Assembly (NCBI GenBank): GCA_963790965.1 | Contig: CAWBQO010000003.1 | Coordinates: forward strand, 1 to 64,000 | Source: CAWBQO01 sp963790965 | GTDB lineage: Bacteria; Bacteroidota; Rhodothermia; Rhodothermales; DASSAV01 | Reading direction: 5' to 3' | Length of the DNA stretch: 64,000 nucleotides | Part shown: one piece after another, positions 52,928 to 61,130 of the stretch | Numbering within the stretch: position 1 is the first letter of the stretch | Layout: every line of letters starts with the position of its first letter | Translations under genes and position numbers: made by a program | Notes under the pieces: generated by a model | Seen by the model: only the letters and a program-made list of their open reading frames with translations | What the model was told of the DNA's origin: nothing | Databases searched by the model: none

Positions 52928-53458
52928 ATGTCTCACCCCGTAGCGGCCGGCGGGCATGCTGAAGGCCACCACGTTCTTCCCGTCAAGACCCTGGCGACGG
53001 TGCTTGGCGCGCTGCTTGCACTCACCATTTTAACGGTTCTCACAGCCGTTTATGTGGATATTGGCGCGTGGAACGTTCCGCTTGCGCTCGGTATTGCGGC
53101 CATGAAGGCGATGCTGGTCATCACCTTCTTTATGGCCCTGAAGTACGACAGCCCGGTTAATCGTCTCGTGCTCAGCATGGGGGCGGTCTTCGTGAGCGTC
53201 TTTCTCATCTTCACGCTCTTCGACACGCTTTTCCGCGGGGACATGGGCAACGTGAACCCCGAGACGATCGAGGATATACAGGTGCGGGAAAAGGCGGCCC
53301 TTGCCAAAGAGAACCCGAACGGCCCCGCCACCGCCTTGACCACGCCGGCTGCGCCGGACAGCGCCGCGTCTACAACGCCGGTAGATTCGAGCGGAACGCC
53401 TGAACCTGCAGCAGCCGAGGGCGCAGCAATGCAGACTGAGCCTGCTGCGGCTCCCTGA
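52928..53458 (+). CDS. Cytochrome c oxidase subunit IV family protein
   Basis: A 176-residue protein with three membrane helices at about residues 20-110 (ATVLGALLALTILTVLTAVY, VPLALGIAAMKAMLVITFFM, SMGAVFVSVFLIFTLFDTLF), the pattern of bacterial oxidase subunit IV. The His-containing N-terminus (GGHAEGHHVLP) is typical. The last 60 residues are an Ala/Thr/Pro-rich tail. It follows coxC by 68 bases and probably belongs to the same enzyme. Confidence 0.85.
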   Translation: MSHPVAAGGHAEGHHVLPVKTLATVLGALLALTILTVLTAVYVDIGAWNVPLALGIAAMKAMLVITFFMALKYDSPVNRLVLSMGAVFVSVFLIFTLFDTLFRGDMGNVNPETIEDIQVREKAALAKENPNGPATALTTPAAPDSAASTTPVDSSGTPEPAAAEGAAMQTEPAAAP

Positions 53459-53520
53459 GGCGGTCTTTGGCGCGGCAGACCGGCAGCAACCTCGATGGAA
53501 ACCGATGATGTGATAGGCTA

Positions 53521-53835
53521 ATGGCTTCCTTACTCTTCATATCCGCCGTGACCCCGCTGCTGTTCATGCTCTCGGTGTGGGTCGTTGTTCGAATGGCGCG
53601 CGTCTACTTTGCGCGGCGGCCGCTGTCGGATCATGAAGTCGCTTCCTGGCACTACGCCCTGTCCGAGCGCGTCAAGCCGCTTCACGGCTCCGTCTCTTTG
53701 CGGGACATCCGCGAGGAACAGCGCCGCTTATCGCACGCTTCCGGCGGCCGCCCCTACGCCTTCCCGAAGATGACGCGCGACGTGGGGGTTCCGAACGGCG
53801 AGTTGCAGGAGGACCTCTGGAACCGTCGCAACTAA
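53521..53835 (+). CDS. Small membrane protein, hypothetical
   Basis: A 104-residue protein with one N-terminal transmembrane helix (LLFISAVTPLLFMLSVWVVV, residues 4-23) and a basic, soluble remainder (YALSERVKPLHGSVSLRDIR). I do not recognise a family. It lies 62 bases after the oxidase subunit IV gene on the same strand, so it may be an oxidase accessory protein; that is inference from position only. Confidence 0.6.
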   Translation: MASLLFISAVTPLLFMLSVWVVVRMARVYFARRPLSDHEVASWHYALSERVKPLHGSVSLRDIREEQRRLSHASGGRPYAFPKMTRDVGVPNGELQEDLWNRRN

Positions 53836-53922
53836 AGCCGCGCCCGCAGGCGGTGTCGCGTCCCTTTCGGTTCGGAGCGCACGCGTCGTATCTTGGCCGC
53901 TCCCGAACCACGTTTGAACCCT

Positions 53923-54879
53923 ATGAAAGTTATCGAGCATCTGAGCCGCGCGTCCGAGCCGCTCGTGTCGTATGAGATCATACCGCCGGCGCGGGGTGGT
54001 GCCGTCTCGGACATCCTCGACATCATTGGTGAACTCATGCGGTTCGAGCCGCCGTTCATCGACGTGACGAGTCACTCCGCTCAAGTCTACTATGAGGAAA
54101 TGCCGGACGGCACCTGGCGGCGGCAGGTCAAACGCAAGCGACCGGGGACGCTCGGCCTCTGCGCCGCCATCAAAGGCCGCTTCGGCATCGAGGCCGTTCC
54201 GCACCTGCTGTGCAACGGTTTTACGCGGGAGGAGACCGAGGATGCGCTCATCGAGCTGCATTACCTCGGCATCCGGAACGTAATGGCGTTGCGCGGGGAT
54301 GACCAGGCGTTTCAGAAGCCGTTACCGGCGGACCGATCGAGGAACCGGTATGCGGAGGAGCTTGTGCGCCAGATCGCCGAGATGAACGAAGGGCACTACA
54401 TCGAGAAACTGATCGACGCGCAACGCACGGACTTCTGCGTCGGCGTTGCCGGTTACCCCGAGAAGCACTTCGAAGCGCCGAACAGCACATGGGACGTGCT
54501 GAATCTCAAAAGGAAAGTAGATGCGGGGGCCGAGTACGTCGTCACCCAGATGTTCTTCGAGAACAGCCACTTCTTCAATTTCGTCGACAAGTGCCGCGAG
54601 GTTGGCATTGGCGTTCCCATCATTCCCGGCCTGAAGATCCTCACGACAAAGGGTCACCTTCAAACGCTTCCGCGCAACTTCCACGTTGAGCTTCCCGAGG
54701 CGATGGCTGCGGAAGTGGAAGAGGCGCGGCCCGAGCATGTTGCGGACATCGGCGTTGAGTGGACCATTCGGCAGAGCGAGGAGCTGATGAACGCGGGCGT
54801 TCCGTGCCTGCACTTCTACATCATGCAGACCTCCAAACACGCGCGCCGGGTGATGGAGGCCCTGCGGAAGATGGCGTAA
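53923..54879 (+). CDS. metF: 5,10-methylenetetrahydrofolate reductase
   Basis: A TIM-barrel flavoenzyme making 5-methyltetrahydrofolate for methionine synthesis. The 318-residue protein has VSYEIIPPARGG (active-site Glu), DVTSHSAQ, LHYLGIRNVMALRGDD, VGVAGYPEKHFEAPN, KVDAGAEYVVTQMFFEN and IIPGLKILTTKGHL. The start is ATG 53923 (MKVIEHL); the open frame from 53893 uses a TTG with no support. It appears monocistronic and converges with the aminomutase gene. Confidence 0.94.
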   Translation: MKVIEHLSRASEPLVSYEIIPPARGGAVSDILDIIGELMRFEPPFIDVTSHSAQVYYEEMPDGTWRRQVKRKRPGTLGLCAAIKGRFGIEAVPHLLCNGFTREETEDALIELHYLGIRNVMALRGDDQAFQKPLPADRSRNRYAEELVRQIAEMNEGHYIEKLIDAQRTDFCVGVAGYPEKHFEAPNSTWDVLNLKRKVDAGAEYVVTQMFFENSHFFNFVDKCREVGIGVPIIPGLKILTTKGHLQTLPRNFHVELPEAMAAEVEEARPEHVADIGVEWTIRQSEELMNAGVPCLHFYIMQTSKHARRVMEALRKMA

Positions 54880-54951
54880 ACGGCGCCTGCTCCGCCGCGG
54901 TGCAGGGGCGAGATCTCAGGCGCGGCAGCAGTCCTCTACCCGCAACGCCGT

Positions 54952-56163
54952 CTATAACGGTCTCTCAGACGCCTCCAACTGAACGACGCCGGCTTCATGT
55001 GTGGGTATGGTGACAATCCCGTCGGGCAGCGCGATGCCCGGTAATTTCAGGGAGCACCCTTCTCCGGCCGGTATGGGGTTCGGCTCCGCCCACGGCGTGC
55101 CGCGCGGCGTGTCCATCACAACAAAATCCCCCGCTCGGCCCTGAACGTAGTCGCGGTTGAGCGGCACCTTGCCGTAGGGCGTATCCAACACATACTTCGG
55201 TATGGCGAACCCCGATGTGCGCCCCTGCAGCGCGGCCATGATCTCCATTCCCTTTTCGATGGATGTGCGGAAATGAGCAGTCCCGCCAAGGACCTGGGCC
55301 TGGTAGAGATAATAGGGCCGCACGCGCATCCGAACGAGTCCCTCGCAGAGGCGCTTCATCGTGTCGGCATCGTCGTTGATTCCGCGCAGAAGCACGGTCT
55401 GATTGCCAACCGGCACGCCCGCACGCAGCAGCCGATCAATGGCCTCGGCGGCATCAGACGTAAGTTCGTTGGGGTGATTGAAGTGCGTGTTGATCCAAAG
55501 CGGATGATGGCGCTCGAGGATGCTGCATAGTTCCGGCGTGATTCGGTAGGGAAGCTTCACCGGCATCCGGCTCCCGACGCGGATGAGTTCGAGATGGGGA
55601 ATCGCGCGCAGTCTTGAGAGCAGCCATTCAAGATTCGCGTCGCTGAAGGTGAGCGGGTCGCCGCCGGTAATCAGCACGTCGCGAATTTCTTCGTGGTCGG
55701 CAATATACCGGATGCCGTCGAGCAGCTCGTCCTTGCGCATGAAGAAGTCCGCGTCGCCCACCATCCGCTTGCGAAGGCAGTAGCGGCAGTAGATCGCGCA
55801 CTCGGCCGTGACGCAGAAGGCCACCCGGTCACGATAGTTGTGGATCAGGTTCTTTACGGGCGAATGCGCGACCTCCTCCAGCGGATCTTCCACGCCGACG
55901 ATATCCGGCTCCAGTTCGTGCATCAGCGGCACCGCCTGCCTGCGCACCGGGTCGGAGGGGTCGTCCGGGTCCATGAGGGAGGCGTAGTAGGGCGTGATGT
56001 TCCAGCGGAAGACGGACTTTGTCGCCTCGACCGCCTTCAATTCTTCCTCCGTCGGACGAATGTATTTCCCAAGTTCCTCCGCCGTATGCACACGGTGCCG
56101 CATTTGCCAGCGCCAGTCTCGCCAGGAGGGATCGTCAAGCAGGGGAGAGCGCACCCGTTTCAT
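54952..56163 (-). CDS. kamA: KamA-family lysine 2,3-aminomutase
   Basis: A 403-residue radical SAM, PLP-dependent enzyme that moves the alpha-amino group to the beta carbon. The N-terminal part starts SWRDWRWQMRHRVHTAEEL, the [4Fe-4S] motif CAIYCRYC binds SAM, followed by DVLITGGDPLTF, HFNHPNEL, and VPVGNQTVLLRGIND. PLP-binding Lys is expected in the C-terminal part (YVLDTPYGKVPLNRDYV). Length and order fit KamA rather than the shorter EpmB. Its ATG overlaps the stop of the upstream ATP-grasp gene (ATGA), so the two are co-translated. Substrate could be lysine or a related amino acid. Confidence 0.9.
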   Translation of the reverse strand: MKRVRSPLLDDPSWRDWRWQMRHRVHTAEELGKYIRPTEEELKAVEATKSVFRWNITPYYASLMDPDDPSDPVRRQAVPLMHELEPDIVGVEDPLEEVAHSPVKNLIHNYRDRVAFCVTAECAIYCRYCLRKRMVGDADFFMRKDELLDGIRYIADHEEIRDVLITGGDPLTFSDANLEWLLSRLRAIPHLELIRVGSRMPVKLPYRITPELCSILERHHPLWINTHFNHPNELTSDAAEAIDRLLRAGVPVGNQTVLLRGINDDADTMKRLCEGLVRMRVRPYYLYQAQVLGGTAHFRTSIEKGMEIMAALQGRTSGFAIPKYVLDTPYGKVPLNRDYVQGRAGDFVVMDTPRGTPWAEPNPIPAGEGCSLKLPGIALPDGIVTIPTHEAGVVQLEASERPL

Positions 56164-57164
56164 GCCGGCACCTCGTCGGCAGCGGCGGCCACCCGGCTGA
56201 AGCCCCGGGCAAGGACGTCCGCCAGAAACTGCCCGTATGGTCTTCCCATCAGTTCAGCAAGGACCGCGAAAGTGCCGTCGGGCGCGAACGTCGGAAGGGG
56301 ATTGATCTCGAGGAAGAACGGCCGCCCGGCCCCGTCCGCGCGGAAATCTACGCGCGCAAAATCGCGGCACGCCAATTTCTCGTAGATGAGAATCGCGAGG
56401 CGCTGCAGTTCCGATTCAAGCTCGGGCGTCAGGTCGCCTTCGAGGCAGTAGTCGAACCGCACATCCGCCGATCCCTCCAGCGCGTGCAGTCCGATTCCCG
56501 TATTCGTTTCGACCGCTCGCTGCAGCACCGGCAGCGCCTCCGGCGGGTCATTGCCGACAATGGCGACCGTGAACTCGCCGCCCCCCTCGACGAACGTTTC
56601 GACCAGCGCGTCCTGGCGGTAGAGACTCGTGACGCGGTCCACCTCGCGGCGGAGTGCATCCGGCGTCTCGACGCGGCTCCGGGCCGTTATGCCTTTGGCA
56701 GAGCCTTCGTACCGGGGCTTGACGAAAAGCGGAAAGGTCGATGGGAAGCCGCCGCCCTCTAATGCGGCGACTGAGGAGAACGTGGCGTATGCAGGCGTCG
56801 GCACGCCGGCCGCCCTCGCGAGGTCCTTAGTCCACGCCTTGTCCAGGCTGACCGAAAGCGTGAGGGCATCGGAGCCGAGAAACGGAATCCCCGCCATTTC
56901 GAGAAGCACCGGCGCGTATCCCTCGCGGTTTCTGCTGTGCGCCCCCTCTGCGATATTCACCGCCGCGTCGATGGCCAGATTGGGAAGCTGCTGCAGCAGG
57001 TCGTGCGGCGTTCCTATTCTTACGGGCGTGTGACCGAGCGCGCGGAGTGCCTCCTCGATCACCTGCACGGTCTCCTCCGGCTCGTACTCCGCGTCCGCAT
57101 CGTCCGGCTCGCCCGGACGCCAGGGATAGGCTTCAAACAAATCGTAAACGAGGCCGACGCGCAT
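56160..57164 (-). CDS. ATP-grasp ligase, D-alanine-D-alanine ligase-like
   Basis: A 334-residue ATP-grasp enzyme. Motifs: MRVGLVYDLFEAYPW at the start, AAVNIAEGAHSRNREGYAP, FLGSDALTLSVSLDKAWTKD, FPLFVKPRYEGSAKGI (ATP-binding Lys), LVETFVEGGGEFTVAIVG and FLEINPLPTFAPDGTF (Mg-binding Glu/Asn). It has the D-Ala-D-Ala ligase fold, but its 4-bp overlap with kamA and the absence of cell-wall genes suggest a different substrate, maybe coupling a beta-amino acid made by KamA to another acid. Not an assigned activity. Confidence 0.8.
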   Translation of the reverse strand: MRVGLVYDLFEAYPWRPGEPDDADAEYEPEETVQVIEEALRALGHTPVRIGTPHDLLQQLPNLAIDAAVNIAEGAHSRNREGYAPVLLEMAGIPFLGSDALTLSVSLDKAWTKDLARAAGVPTPAYATFSSVAALEGGGFPSTFPLFVKPRYEGSAKGITARSRVETPDALRREVDRVTSLYRQDALVETFVEGGGEFTVAIVGNDPPEALPVLQRAVETNTGIGLHALEGSADVRFDYCLEGDLTPELESELQRLAILIYEKLACRDFARVDFRADGAGRPFFLEINPLPTFAPDGTFAVLAELMGRPYGQFLADVLARGFSRVAAAADEVPA

Positions 57165-57263
57165 GTCGAGAGAGAAGGGTAAAGGGTCCGAGCCGGCTCC
57201 TGCCGGCCGACGGGTCCCTACGCCTTCGTTGCCGCGCGGTTCGCCAATGGCGGTGGCAGGCGG

Positions 57264-57641
57264 CTACGACCGAGACAAGACCGTACACTCTGACTTGCTC
57301 AGCGTGCCGTTTCCGTTCACGTCCCACTCGTCAAAGTATTCGGAATCCGCGAATCCGGCTCCGAACTCGGCGACACTGACGAATCCGTCCTCGTCATCAT
57401 CCCAATCGTTGAAGAACGGCGTCCAGTCCGCAAGAGCCGGATATTTCGCGACGCCGATGTTGTACTCCTCGCGGGTGAGCAGACCGTTGTCGTCGGTGTC
57501 CCACTGGTCGAAGAAACCCATCGCTACCTCATTCTGATAAAGATCGCCACTCTCATCGGCGTCCCACGGCGAGCAGTACGGGGCGGTGGTAACACAGGCG
57601 CCCAGAAAGGTCGGAAGCAAGAGCAGGGAGAAGCGTTTCAT
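57264..57641 (-). CDS. EF-hand lipoprotein
   Basis: A 125-residue secreted lipoprotein. The signal MKRFSLLLLPTFLGAC ends in a lipobox Cys. The mature part has four EF-hand-like calcium loops in tandem: DADESGDLYQNE, DTDDNGLLTREE, DDDEDGFVSVAE and DVNGNGTLSKSE, with aromatic residues (FFDQWD, FFNDWD, YFDEWD) just before three of them. It should bind calcium at the cell surface or periplasm. Start 57641 is preferred; 57653 is possible. It lies upstream of the ATP-grasp gene on the same strand after about 100 bases. Confidence 0.85.
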   Translation of the reverse strand: MKRFSLLLLPTFLGACVTTAPYCSPWDADESGDLYQNEVAMGFFDQWDTDDNGLLTREEYNIGVAKYPALADWTPFFNDWDDDEDGFVSVAEFGAGFADSEYFDEWDVNGNGTLSKSECTVLSRS

Positions 57642-58029
57642 AGTGCAGAACATTAAAGGCGTTTGCGGGCGGCTAAAAGAACCGTGGTGGCACGAGCGTA
57701 GCATTTTTCGGCAGAAACACTGCAGAAACGATCGATTGGCGGATAGAATGGGCGTTTAGCGGTGCCCGGGCGAACACGGTGCCCGCACCGGGCGGGCGCG
57801 CAGCCGGCCTGGTCCGCATCACCCACCGCTCAGGGTACCAACATCATCATTGAACGGCGAACGGCCCCCGCCGCGTTCCTCAGACCGGCCGTACGATGGT
57901 AAAATGTTTGGATCGGGGATCATGCGCGGCTCAGGCGGACCTTCTTTCCCGGTTTCGAACGCGCATGAACGAACCCGGCACACGTGACGGGTGTCTTACT
58001 GGCGTTGCAATCACTGTCAAACCGTGCTG
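57642..58029. other. Divergent intergenic region, no gene seen
   Basis: About 390 bases between the EF-hand lipoprotein (minus) and the DUF4230 protein (plus). It contains a GC-rich self-complementary stretch (CCCGGGCG...GTGCCCGCACCGGGC, near 57766-57798) and a -10-like TAAAAT near 57900, with no convincing -35. I see no coding sequence. Confidence 0.55.
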
Positions 58030-58701
58030 ATGAACCGGTCGGGATTTATAAAAGTGCTCTGGCTTACGGCCTCGGTGCTGCTGCTCGTCGCTGCGGCGGC
58101 CCTCGTGTGGAACATCGTAAAGCCTCGGCTCACCGAGGAGGAGGTGCAGACGCTCGTCATCTCGACGATCCAGCGGGAGGCACCCGCCTCGTTCTACGTT
58201 ACCGGCACGCTCGACATCACGGCTGAGGCGGAAGTGACGATCAACAAGGTGCTGCTTCCCAGGTCCATTAACCTGAAGCTGCAGTCCACGACGGCGAACG
58301 TCAAGCTCCCGGGCCGCGCCTCCTACGGCTTCGACGTGAGCGCGCTCCGGCGCGAGGACATTCGGCTCGAAGAAGACGGCGCGGTGACGGTTCACCTCCC
58401 GAGTATCAGCGTCTACGCGGTGGAATCGGACCTGAGTCGGATGGAGGTGGAGACGGAAGACGGATGGCAGCGGCTCTACAGCGACGCGGGCAGCCGGGCT
58501 GAACTGATGGCGATGAGCCACGCGCAGGACGTGCTGGAGGCGCAGGCCGGCTCCCACATCCGGACCGCCGACCAGCCGCGCATCAATACGGCACACGCGC
58601 TGGAAACCCTGCTAAGGCCGATTCTGCAAGCAGCGGGTGTTGAGGATCCGCAGTTCCGCTTCGATCTCGGCGGCGGCCTCGTCGTCGAGCCGCGAGGATA
58701 G
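58030..58701 (+). CDS. DUF4230 membrane-anchored protein
   Basis: A 223-residue protein with one N-terminal transmembrane helix (WLTASVLLLVAAAALVWNIV, about residues 9-30) and an extracytoplasmic domain. SFYVTGTLDITAEAEVTIN, ASYGFDVSAL, RLEEDGAVTVHLPSISVYAV and the later helix HAQDVLEAQAG resemble the DUF4230 family seen in Bacteroidota and relatives. Function is unknown; the fold is SPFH-like in some descriptions. Start at ATG 58030 gives the helix a short cytosolic lead; GTG 57991 would add 13 residues. Monocistronic. Confidence 0.72.
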   Translation: MNRSGFIKVLWLTASVLLLVAAAALVWNIVKPRLTEEEVQTLVISTIQREAPASFYVTGTLDITAEAEVTINKVLLPRSINLKLQSTTANVKLPGRASYGFDVSALRREDIRLEEDGAVTVHLPSISVYAVESDLSRMEVETEDGWQRLYSDAGSRAELMAMSHAQDVLEAQAGSHIRTADQPRINTAHALETLLRPILQAAGVEDPQFRFDLGGGLVVEPRG

Positions 58702-59060
58702 GCGCCTTCGGCGTTCCTTAGATGCAGCGACTTCGACTTGGCCACGCCGCCGCCGATATTCCTCGCTGCCAAGCTGGATTTTTCAAGGCGGACTTGGGGG
58801 CACGATGTATCCTGCCGCTGAAGTGAGCGTTGCGGGCTGATCTTGCCCTCGGAAGCACTGCGTTCAATCCTGCTTATTGGCAGAGACCTGGAACGATGCA
58901 ATGGTTGGCGAGGCAGGATATCGGCACCGGTGGACGTGCGAACTTTCAATAAAAAGTGAAACCTGCCGAATAGGCATCCGTTAGCCTTGTTTGACTTGAA
59001 GAGCTGCGGGAGACGTCTCGCAACTCCTTGTATATAGATTGTTTGGACTGGAAGGGGATT
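58702..59060. other. Intergenic region before the histidine phosphatase gene
   Basis: About 360 bases. Composition becomes AT-richer near 58940-58970 and 59030-59050 (TTGTATATAGATTGTTTGG), where the promoter of the phosphatase-menF-menD transcript is likely, although no well-spaced -35/-10 pair was found. I see no gene. Confidence 0.55.
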
Positions 59061-59717
59061 ATGGAAGATGCAGCGTCGACACGCTTTTATTTTATTCGTC
59101 ATGGGGAAACGGATTACAACAGAAACCGCATTATTCAGGGGCGGAAGATCAACAGCACGCTGAACGAGACGGGCGAGAGTCAGGCAGAGGCGGTTGGCAG
59201 ACGGCTCTCTTCCGTACCCGTAGATGTTATCTACGCAAGCCCAATGCGGCGCACGCGGGAGACCGCTGCCGCAATTGCCGCCCATCACCCTTCGGCGAGG
59301 GTGCGCTACCTCGAGGATCTGGAAGAGATGTCGTGGGGCGTGTTCGAGGGCGAGCCGCTTTCGTCCGACGTGTCCGTCGCTTTTGAGAAGATGAACGACC
59401 TCTGGAATCAGGGCGACTATGAAACGCCCATCGAGGGCGGCGAATCGATTTCGCAGGTTCAGCGTCGAAGCCTCCGAGCGCTCGACACGATGCTGGCGGA
59501 AAGCAAGGGCAAAGACATCGTCGTGGTCACGCATGGCCGCCTGCTTCGGGTGCTGCTTGCCTCGGCGCTTGACGGCTACGGCCTGGAACGCATGGGCGAG
59601 ATCCAGCACGCGAACACGTCGGTAAATGAAGTTCTCTTCGACGGCGACCGATTTGAGCCGATTTTGCTCAACTGCACCGCCCATCTGGAGCGTTCGGAAA
59701 CCATAATGGTCGAGTAG
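59061..59717 (+). CDS. Histidine phosphatase family protein (phosphoglycerate mutase-like)
   Basis: A 218-residue phosphatase/mutase-fold protein. The catalytic RHGE motif is in FYFIRHGETDYNRNRIIQG, with ASPMRRTRETAAAIA (second Arg), Glu in LEDLEEMSWGVFEGE and the second His in IVVVTHGRLLRVLL. The fold covers many phosphatases; the position before menF and menD is seen in some genomes but gives no proof of a role in menaquinone synthesis. The ATG at 59061 has AAGGGG upstream. It ends 12 bases before menF, so the three are probably one operon. Confidence 0.88.
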   Translation: MEDAASTRFYFIRHGETDYNRNRIIQGRKINSTLNETGESQAEAVGRRLSSVPVDVIYASPMRRTRETAAAIAAHHPSARVRYLEDLEEMSWGVFEGEPLSSDVSVAFEKMNDLWNQGDYETPIEGGESISQVQRRSLRALDTMLAESKGKDIVVVTHGRLLRVLLASALDGYGLERMGEIQHANTSVNEVLFDGDRFEPILLNCTAHLERSETIMVE

Positions 59718-59729
59718 ACGCGCGAGAGT

Positions 59730-61130
59730 ATGCAGCAAGACACAATGACGGTCTACACGCCCGCCCGGGAAACACAGGAGTTCGCCACGGCTGCGGACGA
59801 AAGGCGGCATGTGCTCGCGCAGAGGGTCGCGCGTGCGCTCGACACGCCGGGAGCGGAGAACGAAGCCTCCCGCGTCATCAGTGTCTCGGTGGCAGTGGAC
59901 GTGCCGGACGCGTTCTTCTGGTTGGAGGCGCAACCGCAGGCAACCAAGGTGTTCTGGTCGGCACGAAATGAAGAGACGAGCCACGCTGCCGTGGGGGAGG
60001 CCTGCCGTATCGAAGGCGGGGCGGCTACGCTCCCGGACCTCAGCGGGTTGCCGGAAGCGGCGTGCTATTTCGGTGGTGCGCGCTTCGATGCGCGCGCGGA
60101 GAGCGAGGAGTGGGTAGCTTTTCCGCCGCTGCTTTTCATCCTGCCGCGGTTCCGCCTGACGGTCGCCGCCGACGGTGCAACGCTTTCTTGCAACCTGAGA
60201 CTGCCCGCAGATCGGCAGCATAAGGCGGCCATTTTGCGGGAGGTGGCGGGCCTCGACCTGACGCCCGGCACGCTCCGCGGCGAGCTGCCTTCGCCACTCG
60301 ATCGGCAGGACGCCCCGGAACGCGAAGGTTGGAACCGGAACATCGGCGCGGCCCTGCACGACTTTGAAGAAGAGATGCTCGGGAAGGTCGTTCTTGCCCG
60401 CCAGGTGACCTATTCCTTCGGCGAGTCCTTGCGGCCGATCCTGCTCCTGAAACGTCTCAGCGAAGCCACGCCCGGCTGCTTCCACTTTCTTTTTCAGCCG
60501 GATGGGGGTGCCGCGTTCGTCGGCGCGTCGCCGGAACGATTGTACCGACGTGAAGGGCGGGAGGTGTTTACGGAGGCGGTTGCGGGCACGCGCCCCCTCG
60601 GCGGCTCGGCCGGCGAAGATGCCCGGTTGCTCGAAGAACTCCTCGGGAGTGACAAGGAGCAGCGGGAGCACGGCTACGTCCGCGAAGCAGTCCGCGAGGT
60701 ACTCGCCGGCGTATGCGACAGCTTCCGCATGGAGAATGCTGCGGGCGAAATGCGACTTGCGATGGGGCGGCATCTGTACTCGCAGGCATCCGGGCACCTC
60801 CGCGAGGAGGTCACAGACGCGGAGTTGTTGCGGCGGCTGCACCCGACGCCTGCCGTAGGCGGGGTCCCGGGCGAGGCGGCCATGGCGGCGATTGCTGAGT
60901 TGGAACCGTTCGACCGCGGATGGTATGCGGGACCGGTGGGGCGAATCGGCGGGAGCGGTGCTGAGTTCGCGGTCGGCATTCGGTCGGGACTGGTGGCCGA
61001 CGCACGGCTGTCGCTCTACTCCGGTGCGGGGATCGTTCGGGGATCTGACGCCGGCGCGGAATACGACGAGGTGGAGCAGAAGATCGGGGACTTTGCACGG
61101 ATACTCGGCCTTGCTGGAAGACGCGCCTAA
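59730..61130 (+). CDS. menF: Isochorismate synthase
   Basis: Converts chorismate to isochorismate, the entry step of menaquinone synthesis. The 466-residue protein has the chorismate-binding C-terminal domain: KVVLARQVTYSFGESLRP, FVGASPERLYRREGREVFTE, AVAGTRPLGG, LHPTPAVGGVPGEAAMAAI and FDRGWYAGPVGRIGGSGAEF. LHPTPAVGG is typical of isochorismate synthases versus anthranilate synthase. The variable N-terminal third is as expected. The menaquinone made would feed alternative complex III. Confidence 0.94.
   Translation: MQQDTMTVYTPARETQEFATAADERRHVLAQRVARALDTPGAENEASRVISVSVAVDVPDAFFWLEAQPQATKVFWSARNEETSHAAVGEACRIEGGAATLPDLSGLPEAACYFGGARFDARAESEEWVAFPPLLFILPRFRLTVAADGATLSCNLRLPADRQHKAAILREVAGLDLTPGTLRGELPSPLDRQDAPEREGWNRNIGAALHDFEEEMLGKVVLARQVTYSFGESLRPILLLKRLSEATPGCFHFLFQPDGGAAFVGASPERLYRREGREVFTEAVAGTRPLGGSAGEDARLLEELLGSDKEQREHGYVREAVREVLAGVCDSFRMENAAGEMRLAMGRHLYSQASGHLREEVTDAELLRRLHPTPAVGGVPGEAAMAAIAELEPFDRGWYAGPVGRIGGSGAEFAVGIRSGLVADARLSLYSGAGIVRGSDAGAEYDEVEQKIGDFARILGLAGRRA

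Noticed and set aside
56160..57164. Calling the ATP-grasp gene ddl (cell-wall D-Ala-D-Ala ligase)
   Set aside because: The fold fits, but overlap with kamA and no nearby mur genes argue for another substrate; left as ligase-like.
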